A stretch of 37,498 bases of DNA from Melghirimyces profundicolus (GCF_003054245.1 NZ_QBKR01000029.1:1-37498); one strand, 5' to 3'. Counted from the stretch's first letter, positions 28,692-37,101 are shown. Notes: generated by a model not told the origin, from the letters alone. A program made the numbers and translations.

Positions 28692-29549
28692 ATGATAGAA
28701 ATGATTTTGCACTACGGTTTCATGCAGAGGGCGTTGGCCGCGGGTGTGATCATCGGGGTTGTTTCCCCGATCGTTGGGCTTTTTCTCGTGGTGCGACGGT
28801 TGTCTTTGATCGCCGATGCTCTCGCCCATGTCACCTTGTCCGGAGTGGCAGCCGGATTGCTTCTGCAGAAACAGTTTCCCGCCTTTCAGGCGTTGAACCC
28901 GATGGTCTCGGGAATGGTTTTTTCCCTGACTGCTTCCGTATTCGTTGAGCGTTTGCGCCGTTTGTACCGCTCTTATCAGGAGTTGGCCATTCCGGTGATC
29001 CTGTCCGGCGGAATCGGTCTGGGAGTGGTGTTGATCAGCGCCGCCGACGGCTTCAATGTGGATGTGGCCGGGTATCTTTTCGGCAGCATCCTGGCCGTGG
29101 GAGAGTCGGAGCTGTGGGTGATCATCGGGACGGGGGTTTTGGCGGGACTGGTGATCTGTTTTTTTTACAAGGAACTTTTCGCCCTGTCTTTCGATGAAGA
29201 GAGCGCGGTTCTTTCCGGGATCCCACGACGGCTCGTCCATTTGTTGTTCAGCTTGGTGGTGGCTCTGGTGATCACCGCTTCCATCAGGGTGGTGGGCATA
29301 CTGTTGGTGTCCGGCTTGATTACACTTCCGGTCGCCGCCAGCTTGCAGATCGCCACCAGTTTCAGGCAGGCCTTGTGGCTGTCGGTGCTTTTTGCCCAAA
29401 TCTCCGTTTTGAGCGGGTTGGCTGCCGCTTTTTACTTTGATTGGGCTTCCGGGGGCACGATCGTATTGGTGTCTGTTTTGATCCTTCTCGCGGTGGCCGG
29501 CGGAAAACGGCTGATCCGACCGGGGAGCGGAAAGACCGGGGCTGCTTGA
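28692..29549 (+). CDS. znuB: Zinc ABC transporter permease
   Basis: A 285-residue membrane permease of the ABC-3 family. It starts 'MIEMILHYGFMQRAL', typical of ZnuB/AdcB. About eight hydrophobic helices follow, with the conserved 'RRLSLIADALAHVTLSGVAAG' segment and a 'RVVGILLVSGLITLPVAASLQIA' segment facing the ATPase. It ends in a short basic tail. ATG 28692 is chosen by homology; its ribosome site needs the hairpin described at 28653-28691. The solute-binding partner ZnuA is not encoded here. Confidence 0.92.
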   Translation: MIEMILHYGFMQRALAAGVIIGVVSPIVGLFLVVRRLSLIADALAHVTLSGVAAGLLLQKQFPAFQALNPMVSGMVFSLTASVFVERLRRLYRSYQELAIPVILSGGIGLGVVLISAADGFNVDVAGYLFGSILAVGESELWVIIGTGVLAGLVICFFYKELFALSFDEESAVLSGIPRRLVHLLFSLVVALVITASIRVVGILLVSGLITLPVAASLQIATSFRQALWLSVLFAQISVLSGLAAAFYFDWASGGTIVLVSVLILLAVAGGKRLIRPGSGKTGAA

Positions 29550-29574
29550 GGCGGAAATGAGGGGAGGGAAGATC

Positions 29575-30021
29575 TTGAACCTGCAACAAGCGCTGGATAT
29601 TCTCAAATCCAAAGGGTACAAATATACCGGCAAACGGGAAAGAATGGTTCAGATCTTCAGCAGAGAGGACCGGTATTTGACCCCCAAGGAAGTCTTGGGA
29701 GAGATGCAGGAAGACTATCCGGGCCTGAGTGTGGACACGGTCTACCGAAACCTTTCCCTGTTCGAGGATCTGGGAATTGTGGAAGGGACGGAATGGGAAG
29801 GGGAACGCCGTTATCGTCTCCATTGCGGCGGCGATCCTCATCATCACCATTTGATTTGCAAAGAGTGCGGACGGACCCGTTCACTCAATGTGTGTCCGAT
29901 GAATGCCATTCTCGGGGAACCGGAGGATTTCACCATTACCGGTCACAAATTTGAGATTTTCGGTTACTGTAAGGATTGCGAGGCCGTGTCAAAAAATGAG
30001 GGAAACTGTACCCATTCTTAA
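29575..30021 (+). CDS. zur: Zinc uptake regulator Zur (Fur family)
   Basis: A 148-residue dimeric repressor. The winged helix (about 1-80) is closely similar to B. subtilis Zur ('LKSKGYKYTGKRERMVQIF', 'DRYLTPKEVL', 'YPGLSVDTVYRNLSLFEDLGI'). The dimerisation domain carries the His-rich 'DPHHHHLICKECG', 'CPMNAI' and 'GYCKDCE', giving two CxxC-type structural zinc sites. TTG 29575 follows GGGGAGGG and gives the expected 'MNLQQAL' start; an ATG six codons upstream (29557) is less likely. Last gene of the znu operon, so the repressor is autoregulated. Confidence 0.93.
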   Translation: MNLQQALDILKSKGYKYTGKRERMVQIFSREDRYLTPKEVLGEMQEDYPGLSVDTVYRNLSLFEDLGIVEGTEWEGERRYRLHCGGDPHHHHLICKECGRTRSLNVCPMNAILGEPEDFTITGHKFEIFGYCKDCEAVSKNEGNCTHS

Positions 30022-30036
30022 GGTGGTGTGGTTATT

Positions 30037-30504
30037 GTGAGGCATGATCGGTGGATGAAGGAAGCGATGAAGGAAGCTTGGAGAGCGGAACAGCTGGGGG
30101 AGGTTCCCATCGGAGCGGTTGTGGTGCATAACGGAGAGATCATCGGGCGCGGTTGCAATCTGCGTGAGACCGAGGGGGATCCCACTGCCCACGCGGAAAT
30201 GGTGGCAATCCGACAGGCGGCCCGCCGTGTGGGCGGATGGAGGTTATCGGGGTGCCATCTGTATGTGACACTGGAACCCTGTCCCATGTGCGCAGGTGCC
30301 ATCATGTTGGCACGGCTGGAAACCGTTGTTTTTGGAGCTTACGATCCGAAGGCCGGGTGTGCGGGTACCCTGATGAACCTGCCCGTGGATCCGCGTTTCA
30401 ACCACCGGGTGGAAGTGATGGGGGGCATTTTGGAGGAGGAATGCGGGCGGCTTTTAACCGGTTTTTTTCGCAACCTGCGCAGGAATAACCGAAAAAATAA
30501 ATGA
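30037..30504 (+). CDS. tadA: tRNA-specific adenosine deaminase TadA
   Basis: A 155-residue zinc deaminase converting A34 to inosine in tRNA-Arg(ACG). The active site is H52-A-E54 in 'TAHAEMVAI', with zinc cysteines C82 and C85 in 'EPCPMCAGAI'. GTG 30037 is chosen because AAGGTGG at 30020-30026 then has normal spacing; an in-frame GTG three codons upstream (30028) would be too close. It starts just after zur, perhaps partly by read-through, and precedes ffs as in B. subtilis. Confidence 0.93.
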   Translation: MRHDRWMKEAMKEAWRAEQLGEVPIGAVVVHNGEIIGRGCNLRETEGDPTAHAEMVAIRQAARRVGGWRLSGCHLYVTLEPCPMCAGAIMLARLETVVFGAYDPKAGCAGTLMNLPVDPRFNHRVEVMGGILEEECGRLLTGFFRNLRRNNRKNK

Positions 30505-30569
30505 TTTTGTTTCTTAAAGCTATACATTTATCATAAAAAAGCTAAAGATTTACATGGTTTGATCCAACC

Positions 30570-30598
30570 TTGACTGTTTGTCCGTTTTCCGCTAAGAT
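30570..30598 (+). promoter_or_regulatory. tRNA-Ser(CGA) promoter
   Basis: TTGACT, a 17-bp spacer and TAAGAT, 18 bases before the tRNA. Confidence 0.7.
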
Positions 30599-30616
30599 AA
30601 TGTACTGTCAGCATGA

Positions 30617-30709
<93 letters not shown>

Positions 30710-30717
30710 TAACCGAG

Positions 30718-30747
30718 GTCCTTCCGTGAAGGGAAGGGCTTTTTTTG
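30718..30747 (+). terminator. Terminator after tRNA-Ser(CGA)
   Basis: The stem GTCCTTCC / GGAAGGGC (one T-G pair) is followed by seven T. Confidence 0.8.
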
Positions 30748-30782
30748 TAAAAGCGGGAATTGGTGGAAGGGGGGATCCCCCG

Positions 30783-30811
30783 TTGAGGGACGGGGGATTC
30801 TGTGTTACAAT
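30783..30811 (+). promoter_or_regulatory. SRP RNA promoter
   Basis: TTGAGG, a 17-bp spacer and TACAAT, seven bases before the 5' end of the RNA. Confidence 0.75.
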
Positions 30812-30817
30812 AAAAAA

Positions 30818-31086
30818 ACCGCGCTAGATGGGGAGCTGGCGGTGCCCTGTACCCGCAATCCGCCTTAGCGGGATCGAATTCCCGGCAGAGGTCCTCATCG
30901 TGTGGGGTCCGGTCCGTGCAAGAGGTGTTGACGAACAGGTCCTGCGCAACGGGAACCTCCGAACCGTGTCAGGTCCTGACGGAAGCAGCACTAAGGGGAT
31001 CCTCCCGTGTGCCGCGGGGGTGCCTGATCCGAGCTGATTGCATGGAGCCCGCCCAGGCGAAGGAGATCGAAGCCGGGTGCGCGGTC
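30818..31086 (+). ncRNA. ffs: Signal recognition particle RNA, large Bacillus type (scRNA)
   Basis: About 269 nt. The universal domain IV core GTCAGGTCC...GGAAGCAGC is at about 30967-30989, followed by GTGTGCCGCGGGGGTGCCTG. The 5' domain has the Alu-like GGGGAGCTGGCGGTGCCCTGTA and CGCAATCCGCC, as in B. subtilis scRNA. Terminal pairing ACCGCGC / GCGCGGT sets the ends to within a few bases. With Ffh it targets nascent membrane proteins. The position between tadA and dnaX is conserved. Confidence 0.93.
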
Positions 31087-31098
31087 CCTACATACATC

Positions 31099-31134
31099 AG
31101 CGTCCGACCAAGCAGGTTGGACGCTTTTTAATTT
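31099..31134 (+). terminator. SRP RNA terminator
   Basis: The stem AGCGTCCGACC / GGTTGGACGCT with a 4-5 nt loop, then TTTTTAATTTT. Confidence 0.9.
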
Positions 31135-31211
31135 TAATACAGCTTGTTGGAAATTCGTCTCGGGGGAGGAAGTTGGCGAACCGGGGCGAATATATCTGAT
31201 AAGGGAGAATA

Positions 31212-32720
31212 TTGTCATTAGTGTACTTCATGCACGTTTCGGGGGTTTATTTGTGGGTGAAGAGGGTGCTTCCATTGAATTTTAACGGGGATGCAGATCG
31301 TAAATTGCCCATCGCCTTTGATCTCGACATTCATGCAGGTCTTTTGGGGGCCTGGGTGGAAAACCTGCCCCAGTCTGTTCTGCTGGTCGATGAACAAGGG
31401 ACCGTCGAGGCGGTAAGCCCAAATTTCCTTCGGGAACTGCGTCTGGAAAAAGAGCAAGTGGTGGGAAGTCCGTGTGAACGTTTCTTGGCCCTTCCCTGCG
31501 AAGTGATGGATTACATCCGAAGGCCTGCCGCGTGGAACTCCCCCGAGTCGATCAAGGGAATCCTTCGCCCCGACATCTCCGATCCCTGTTCCGCCATGGT
31601 CCAATTGTTGAGCGGCACCTGCTATGGTCGGTGGTATCACATGTTGCTGATCAATCGGGACGACTTGGTGACCCGACATGCCGAAACCATCCTGGAGCGG
31701 TTGCCCGTGGGCGTGATCCTTTCGAAACACTCCGAAGTGAAGGGAATCAACTCCGTTGCATTGAAGATGATCGGAGCCGAACGGAAGGAAGTGGAGCACC
31801 GGGAGATGGACCGTCTTTTCAGCGGATTGAGAGAAGGGGAAGGGCTGGAAGAGATCCGGAAACAGATTGCGATCGGGGAACCTTTCCGCGGTCTGTCTGC
31901 TTCCTGGACCCTCCACAACAGTCCGGTGGTCGCGACGGTTGATTTTGACGTCCTGGGAAGGGATCCTGAAGGTCACCCGGAAGAAACCATTCTCACCATG
32001 ACGGATATCTCACAGATTCACCTCTTGGATCAACAGGTGCGGCAAACAGACCGCCTGGCCATGATCGGGCAGATTGCGGCAGGCACCGCCCATGAGATCC
32101 GCAACCCGTTGACGTCAATCCGCGGCTTCCTTCAGGTGATGAGGCACGTACTGAATGAAAAAGGGGACCTGAAGGGGCAGGGATATACCGAAATCATGCT
32201 CCGTGAAATCGACCGTATCAACAGTCTTGTCGGGGAGTTCCTGTTGATGAGCAAACCGCGGGATCTGAAGAAACAACCGGTGGCGCTGGACCGGGTGATC
32301 CGGGAACTTCTCCCGATCATTGAAAACGAAGCGATACTCCATAACATCGAGGTACGGTACGTGAAGGAAGGTCTGTGTCCGCCGGTTCGGGCCGATGCGG
32401 AAGTGTTGAAGCAGGTGGTACTCAACCTTTGCAAGAACGGGATTGAGGCGATGGGGGAAGGAGGGTTCCTGACGATCCGGTTATCCTGCGATCGGGAAGC
32501 GGGGCAGCTGATCCTGGAAGTGGAGGATAACGGTCCCGGCATTCCGGCTTCCGACATGAAGAGGATCTTTGATCCTTTCTATACCACCAAGGAGAACGGC
32601 ACCGGTCTCGGACTTCCGGTTTGCCGGCGGATCATCCAGGATCTTAACGGAGACATCCAGGTTCGTTCCGGGGAAAGGGGGGCGTTGTTCCGGGTGCTCC
32701 TCCCTTTTTTCCCCCGCTGA
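31212..32720 (+). CDS. Soluble PAS histidine kinase, sporulation-phosphorelay type
   Basis: A 502-residue sensor kinase without a convincing transmembrane helix. Two PAS-like sensor regions (about 45-150 and 155-268) precede the HisKA domain with phosphoacceptor H294 in 'GTAHEIRNPLTSIRGFLQVM'. The ATPase domain has N-box 'VVLNLCKNGIEAM', G1 'DNGPGIP' and the F/G2 region 'FDPFYTTKENGTGLGL'. This is the KinA/KinE arrangement, so Spo0F would be the likely target. There is no response regulator next to it. TTG 31212 follows AAGGGAG; ATG at codon 7 is an alternative. A weak hairpin (about 32719-32748) ends it. In B. subtilis no kinase lies between scRNA and dnaX. Confidence 0.85.
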   Translation: MSLVYFMHVSGVYLWVKRVLPLNFNGDADRKLPIAFDLDIHAGLLGAWVENLPQSVLLVDEQGTVEAVSPNFLRELRLEKEQVVGSPCERFLALPCEVMDYIRRPAAWNSPESIKGILRPDISDPCSAMVQLLSGTCYGRWYHMLLINRDDLVTRHAETILERLPVGVILSKHSEVKGINSVALKMIGAERKEVEHREMDRLFSGLREGEGLEEIRKQIAIGEPFRGLSASWTLHNSPVVATVDFDVLGRDPEGHPEETILTMTDISQIHLLDQQVRQTDRLAMIGQIAAGTAHEIRNPLTSIRGFLQVMRHVLNEKGDLKGQGYTEIMLREIDRINSLVGEFLLMSKPRDLKKQPVALDRVIRELLPIIENEAILHNIEVRYVKEGLCPPVRADAEVLKQVVLNLCKNGIEAMGEGGFLTIRLSCDREAGQLILEVEDNGPGIPASDMKRIFDPFYTTKENGTGLGLPVCRRIIQDLNGDIQVRSGERGALFRVLLPFFPR

Positions 32721-32746
32721 CCCCCTTGCCAGGGCGGGTTTTATTT

Positions 32747-32776
32747 TTGGAAAAATCATCGGTTCTGTAGTATGAT
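32747..32776 (+). promoter_or_regulatory. dnaX promoter
   Basis: TTGGAA, an 18-bp spacer and TATGAT, 55 bases before the dnaX start. Confidence 0.6.
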
Positions 32777-32831
32777 GGATTCATCATGATTGCCCTCCGC
32801 CTGCGAAACGGAGGAAAATGGGGGGGTTCCG

Positions 32832-34541
32832 GTGTCCTATCGGGCATTGTACCGTGTATGGAGACCGCAGACATTTGAAGATTTGATCGGTCAGGAACAC
32901 GTGACCACCACCTTGAAGAATGCACTTTCGGAAGGGCATTTTTCCCATGCTTATCTTTTCAGCGGCCCCCGGGGCACGGGGAAAACCAGCGCGGCCAAAC
33001 TCTTGGCCAAAGCGGTGAACTGCTTGAAAGGACCCGCGCCGGAGCCGTGCAATCAATGTGAAGCCTGCCGCAAGATTACGGAAGGTTCTCTCATGGACGT
33101 GGTGGAGATCGATGCCGCCTCCAACCGGGGAGTCGATGAAATACGCGATCTTCGCGACAAAGTGAAGTATGCTCCCTCGGAAGTCCGTTATAAGGTATAT
33201 ATTGTGGACGAGGTCCATATGTTGACCACGGAGGCTTTCAACGCCCTCCTCAAGACACTGGAGGAACCGCCGGAACACGTCCTGTTCATCCTGGCCACCA
33301 CAGAGCCGCATAAACTTCCGTCCACCATCGTTTCCCGTTGTCAGCGGTTTTCCTTTCGACGCCATACGATGGGAAACCTGCTGAACCATCTGCGTAAAAT
33401 CTGCCGTTCCGAAGGTATTGAGGCAGAGGACGCCGCTTTGGCCGCCATTGCCCGATCGGCGGATGGAGGGATGCGGGACGCGCTCAGTCTGTTGGATCAG
33501 GTGCTTGCCTTTTCCGACCGTCATGTGGACGAAGCTTCGGTGCTGGCTGTGACGGGTTCGGTCTCCCGATCCACCTTGGGACAGCTGATGGAGTTCTGCA
33601 TCAATCGGGATGCTGCCGCCGCCCTGGAAACGGTCGACGAATTGCTGATGGACGGGTTGGAACCCGAACGCCTGGTCCATGACTGGATCCATTTGTCAAG
33701 GGATCTCCTTCTTTTGGTTGCGGCTCCGAATTTGGAAGAAATCAGAGAGCGCATGGCCGGTGAAAAGCGGTGGCTGGAATTGGCGGAACAGACTTCCGCC
33801 GAAGATTTGGAAACCGTCCTGGACATCTTGATCCGGACTCAACAGCAAATGAAATGGGCCCCTCATCCGCGAATTCTTTTGGAGATGACCTTGGTCCGCC
33901 TCTGTCAGGAAAGCGAGGCAGCACCGTATCCATCGCCGGAAGTCCGGGATGAGAAAAAGATACTCCACTTGGAGGAACAGCTGAAAAAGCTGGAGAACAA
34001 GGTGGAAGAATTGAGACGAACCCGGATTTCCGCCGGAAGAAACGTTTCCCCTGAAAACAAGGTTGAGAAGACCGAGGGTTCAGCGGACCGTCGTCCGGTG
34101 GGCTCCCCCCGTCTGGAAACCTTTCTGAAAAAGGGATCCAAGGAACGTTTGCAGCAGGTCATCCGGAATTGGCCCGAAGTTTTGGCCGAGGTGAAAGAAA
34201 AGAAAATTACGGTCCACGCTTGGTTGATTGACGGGGAACCCGTCGCCGCGACGGAAGACAGCGTGTTGATTTCTTTTAAAAACTCCATCCATCGGGAAAC
34301 CACGGAAAAGAAGCCGAACAAAACCCTGATCGAACAGGTGATCAAAGACGTGCTGGGCACTCCGCTGGTTCTTCATACGGTGATGCGGGCGGAGTGGGAG
34401 CGTTGCCGTGCGGAGACGGAGACCTCCGCCGCTTTGGAGAAGACGGCGAAAGAAGAACCGGCAAAGGGGCGCTCTTCCGACGACCCCGTGGAACGTGCAG
34501 TGGAATTGTTTGGCGAGGATATGGTGGAAATATCCGATTAA
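32832..34541 (+). CDS. dnaX: DNA polymerase III gamma/tau subunit
   Basis: A 569-residue clamp-loader ATPase. The protein begins 'MSYRALYRVWRPQTFEDLIGQ'; Walker A is 'SGPRGTGKTSAAK', four zinc cysteines lie in the 'CLKGPAPEPCNQCEAC' module, and the DExx box and sensor region follow 'YIVDEVHMLTTEAFNALLKTLEEPP'. After residue about 370 comes a coiled-coil linker and the tau-like tail. No A-rich slippery site for a gamma frameshift was seen. GTG 32832 is chosen for its G-rich ribosome site and the family start. It begins the dnaX-yaaK-recR operon. Confidence 0.95.
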   Translation: MSYRALYRVWRPQTFEDLIGQEHVTTTLKNALSEGHFSHAYLFSGPRGTGKTSAAKLLAKAVNCLKGPAPEPCNQCEACRKITEGSLMDVVEIDAASNRGVDEIRDLRDKVKYAPSEVRYKVYIVDEVHMLTTEAFNALLKTLEEPPEHVLFILATTEPHKLPSTIVSRCQRFSFRRHTMGNLLNHLRKICRSEGIEAEDAALAAIARSADGGMRDALSLLDQVLAFSDRHVDEASVLAVTGSVSRSTLGQLMEFCINRDAAAALETVDELLMDGLEPERLVHDWIHLSRDLLLLVAAPNLEEIRERMAGEKRWLELAEQTSAEDLETVLDILIRTQQQMKWAPHPRILLEMTLVRLCQESEAAPYPSPEVRDEKKILHLEEQLKKLENKVEELRRTRISAGRNVSPENKVEKTEGSADRRPVGSPRLETFLKKGSKERLQQVIRNWPEVLAEVKEKKITVHAWLIDGEPVAATEDSVLISFKNSIHRETTEKKPNKTLIEQVIKDVLGTPLVLHTVMRAEWERCRAETETSAALEKTAKEEPAKGRSSDDPVERAVELFGEDMVEISD

Positions 34542-34561
34542 CTTCATGAGGAGGATCCCCT

Positions 34562-34873
34562 ATGAAAAACATGAACCAAATGATGAAGCAGATGAAAAAA
34601 ATGCAGGCGCAGATGGCCAAAGCCCAGGAAGAGCTGGGTGAGAAAGAAGTGGAAGGCACGGCCGGGGGCGGTGTGGTGAAAGTGACCATGAACGGGCATA
34701 AGCAGGTACTTGCGGTGGAGATCGACCCGGAAGCCGTGGACCCGGAAGATGTGGAAATGCTTCAGGATATGGTGACCGCTGCTTTTAACGAAGCGATGAA
34801 GAAAGTGGACGATTTGGTGGCCAAAGATCTCGGAAAAATGACCGGTGGCCTCAACATCCCGGGCCTGTTCTGA
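34562..34873 (+). CDS. yaaK: Nucleoid-associated protein YaaK (YbaB/EbfC family)
   Basis: A 103-residue small dimeric DNA-binding protein. The Met/Gln/Lys-rich N-terminal helix ('[20 protein letters not shown]') is typical, followed by the '[21 protein letters not shown]' sheet and a final '[11 protein letters not shown]' tail conserved across the family. GAGGAGG ribosome site. It sits 20 bases after dnaX and before recR, the invariant dnaX-ybaB-recR order. Confidence 0.95.
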   Translation: MKNMNQMMKQMKKMQAQMAKAQEELGEKEVEGTAGGGVVKVTMNGHKQVLAVEIDPEAVDPEDVEMLQDMVTAAFNEAMKKVDDLVAKDLGKMTGGLNIPGLF

Positions 34874-34888
34874 AGAACAGGCCTTTTC
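34862..34888 (+). terminator. Hairpin overlapping the yaaK stop codon
   Basis: A perfect 9-bp stem (GGCCTGTTC / GAACAGGCC) with the yaaK TGA in its loop, then TTTTC. Ribosomes finishing yaaK would cover it, so it may act as a translation-sensitive attenuator between yaaK and recR. Confidence 0.6.
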
Positions 34889-34923
34889 TGTGTGACGGGA
34901 AACCGAAGAAAGGGGGGGATGAA

Positions 34924-35520
34924 ATGAATATGCCCGAACCCATTTCGAAATTGATCGACGGGTTTATGCGCCTGCCGGGCATCGGACCCAAAACCGCTCA
35001 ACGTCTGGCGTTTTATGTCCTCGGAATGGAGGAAGACAATGTAATGGAATTGGCCAAAGCCCTGGTGCGCGCCAAGAGGGACCTGAAGCGGTGCCGGGTT
35101 TGCAGTAACATCTCCGATCAGGAGGTCTGTTCCGTGTGCCGTGACAAAAATCGGGACCGTTCCATCATCTGCGTGGTGCAGGATCCGAGGGACGTCATCG
35201 CGATGGAACGAACCCGTGAATACTCCGGTCTCTATCATGTGCTCCATGGTGCCATCTCCCCGATGGAGGGAATCGGCCCCGATGAACTCAGTATACCGGA
35301 CCTCTTGAAACGCCTGGAAGATCAAACGGTGCAGGAATTGATTTTGGCCACCAACCCCAATATCGAGGGGGAAGCGACAGCCATGTATCTTCAACGCTTG
35401 ATCAAACCCTTCGGGTTGAAGGTGACACGGATTGCCCACGGGTTGCCGGTAGGTGGGGATCTGGAATATGCCGACGAAGTCACTTTGACCAAAGCGTTGG
35501 AGGGACGTCGGGAACTTTAA
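34924..35520 (+). CDS. recR: Recombination mediator RecR
   Basis: A 198-residue ring-forming recombination mediator acting with RecF and RecO. The N-terminal helix-hairpin-helix contains '[14 protein letters not shown]'; the zinc finger is '[16 protein letters not shown]' (about 58-73); the Toprim domain contains '[12 protein letters not shown]' and '[11 protein letters not shown]'; a Walker B-like tail ends '[11 protein letters not shown]'. G-rich ribosome site before ATG 34924. Last of the dnaX-yaaK-recR cluster. Confidence 0.96.
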   Translation: MNMPEPISKLIDGFMRLPGIGPKTAQRLAFYVLGMEEDNVMELAKALVRAKRDLKRCRVCSNISDQEVCSVCRDKNRDRSIICVVQDPRDVIAMERTREYSGLYHVLHGAISPMEGIGPDELSIPDLLKRLEDQTVQELILATNPNIEGEATAMYLQRLIKPFGLKVTRIAHGLPVGGDLEYADEVTLTKALEGRREL

Positions 35521-35564
35521 AGCGGTCCGATTCAAATCCGCGACAACCGGAGGGAGCACTCGAA

Positions 35565-36569
35565 ATGATGCCAGTTCGCACCACCCACCCCGTTCCGTCG
35601 GCTTCAGGTCGAAGGCCCGGGCGTACTCCCGTTTCCGGGAACATTCGTCTGGTTGCTGCCTGGTTGCTTTTGTTGAGTTATTTTTACATGATTCCCGTGG
35701 AGTTCTCCGCCCTTCAGTGGGAAAAAACCGGAGAAGGTTTATGGCGGATCACGCAAGGGCAGTCTGCCGACCCGGTTTTTCTGATCCAGTATCTTCTTTG
35801 GATGTTCCTCACTTTCATCGGGGCGTTGATGTTTATCGGCGCGGGTTTTGCCAATGGTTTTTCTTATGAAAGGAAGGGGAAAGAAGGGCCGCTGACGGGC
35901 GGGGACCTGGCTTACTATTTCGCGTGGGTTCAGGTTTCAACGGTCGGTTTTTTTATCCCGTATTACGCAATCACGGAAAAAGACGGCTGGTTGTCCGCCT
36001 TGGCTCCTTATTTGCCTCACGCATTCATGTTGGGCCTGGCGTTGGTTCTGTTCAGACGCTGTCTGCCGCGGCTGGGTTTTCAGGTTCCTCCCTTGCGGCG
36101 GTGGATCGGGATGATGTTTGCGGCGGCGGCGGGATATCTCTTCGTTTATTATCTTCTGGATCCTCTCGTGACAGAGCCGGTGGGCCGACTTTTTTCATTG
36201 GAAATGCAATCCTGGCGGGAGGACAGCATCAGCGGGGGAATCCATCAGGCTGTGGATCTGGGGTGGATTTATGTCGTGGGGCAGTTATTGCTGATCGGAG
36301 TGATCGGTCCCGCGGCAGAGGAAGTGGTGTTCCGGGGCCTGTTGATGGGTTTTTTGGTAAAAAGGTTGGGGGTTGTCGCCTCGGTGATCCTCTCCTCGGT
36401 TGTATTTGCTCTGTTTCATGTGGACGTCGTTTTTCTGGCTCCGTTGTTTGTTATGGGTTTGATTCTGGGCAGCCTCTATGTTTTCTTCAGAAACCTGTGG
36501 GCTCCGGTGTTGTTTCACATTGTCAATAATGTGTTGTCCGTGGTGTTTGACCTCCTCGGTTCATCCTGA
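35565..36569 (+). CDS. CPBP-family intramembrane metalloprotease
   Basis: A 334-residue membrane protein with about seven to eight hydrophobic helices and a basic N-terminal 26 residues. The CPBP (Abi/CAAX-like) motifs are all present: 'AEEVVFRGLL' (EExxxR, about 246-255), 'FALFHVD' (FxxxH) and 'HIVNNVLS' (HxxxN/B-type). The glutamate and histidine set suggests an active protease. Substrate unknown; relatives act in bacteriocin immunity, prenyl-protein processing or sporulation signalling. It occupies the place of yaaL between recR and bofA and lies about 45 bases after recR, so co-transcription is possible. Confidence 0.88.
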   Translation: MMPVRTTHPVPSASGRRPGRTPVSGNIRLVAAWLLLLSYFYMIPVEFSALQWEKTGEGLWRITQGQSADPVFLIQYLLWMFLTFIGALMFIGAGFANGFSYERKGKEGPLTGGDLAYYFAWVQVSTVGFFIPYYAITEKDGWLSALAPYLPHAFMLGLALVLFRRCLPRLGFQVPPLRRWIGMMFAAAAGYLFVYYLLDPLVTEPVGRLFSLEMQSWREDSISGGIHQAVDLGWIYVVGQLLLIGVIGPAAEEVVFRGLLMGFLVKRLGVVASVILSSVVFALFHVDVVFLAPLFVMGLILGSLYVFFRNLWAPVLFHIVNNVLSVVFDLLGSS

Positions 36570-36583
36570 AGGCGGACCAATGA

Positions 36584-36619
36584 GAGAAGGCCCGATGCAT
36601 GCGGCATCTGGGCCTTCTC
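36584..36619. other. Long hairpin after the protease gene
   Basis: GAGAAGGCCC-GATGC pairs with GCATC-T-GGGCCTTCTC. No T-run follows, so it may be an RNA-processing or stabilising hairpin more than an intrinsic terminator. The remaining 36620-36820 stretch shows nothing recognisable. Confidence 0.55.
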
Positions 36620-36820
36620 ATGTGAGACAGGCGCTCAATCCTGAAACACGGAGGCGGAGAAGCGGCGTAAACCCCGTGGAGGCCAAACAACGTGGATCGG
36701 GTCATGAAAAATCCGGAATCCCGTCCTTATCATGATCTGTAAAACGATCGGGATGAGAGGAGTTCTAAGGCGGTCGAAAGCCTCATACGCTTGTACAAAA
36801 CGGGACAAAGGGTGAGGCGG

Positions 36821-37093
36821 GTGGAAATCCAATGGTGGATGATGGCCGCTTTGGGAGGGGTGGTTTTATTTATGCTGATCAGCAAATCGGTGATCAAACC
36901 GTTGCGCTGGGTGTGGTACAGTCTTCTTTATACCGCGGTCGGAGCATTGGTTCTGTTTCTGTTGAATCTTGCCGGGGAATGGGTTGACTTCCGTCTTCCC
37001 ATCAATCCCGTTACTTCCTTTGTAACCGGGGTTCTGGGCCTTCCCGGGTTGGTTTGTCTGGTGGTGATCAAACTGTTTCTGGCGGGAAGTTAA
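36821..37093 (+). CDS. bofA: Pro-sigma-K processing inhibitor BofA
   Basis: A 90-residue polytopic membrane protein that, in the outer forespore membrane, restrains SpoIVFB and so delays sigma-K activation. It has hydrophobic helices at about 4-22, 33-50 and 68-86. The conserved core is 'KPLRWVWYSLLYTAVGALVLFLLN' in parts, then 'LPINPVTSFVTGVLGLPGLVCLVVIKLFL'-type ending ('GVLGLPGLVCLVVIK'). GTG 36821 is chosen because the AAAGGGTGAGG ribosome site lies just upstream; TTG 36791 would add ten residues. The location before an rRNA operon is as in B. subtilis. Confidence 0.9.
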   Translation: MEIQWWMMAALGGVVLFMLISKSVIKPLRWVWYSLLYTAVGALVLFLLNLAGEWVDFRLPINPVTSFVTGVLGLPGLVCLVVIKLFLAGS

Positions 37094-37101
37094 AAAAGGG
37101 G

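Noticed and set aside
28667-28948. 93-codon frame with ideal Shine-Dalgarno spacing
   Set aside because: It reads znuB in the wrong register; its ATG lies in the hairpin stem; the product looks random.
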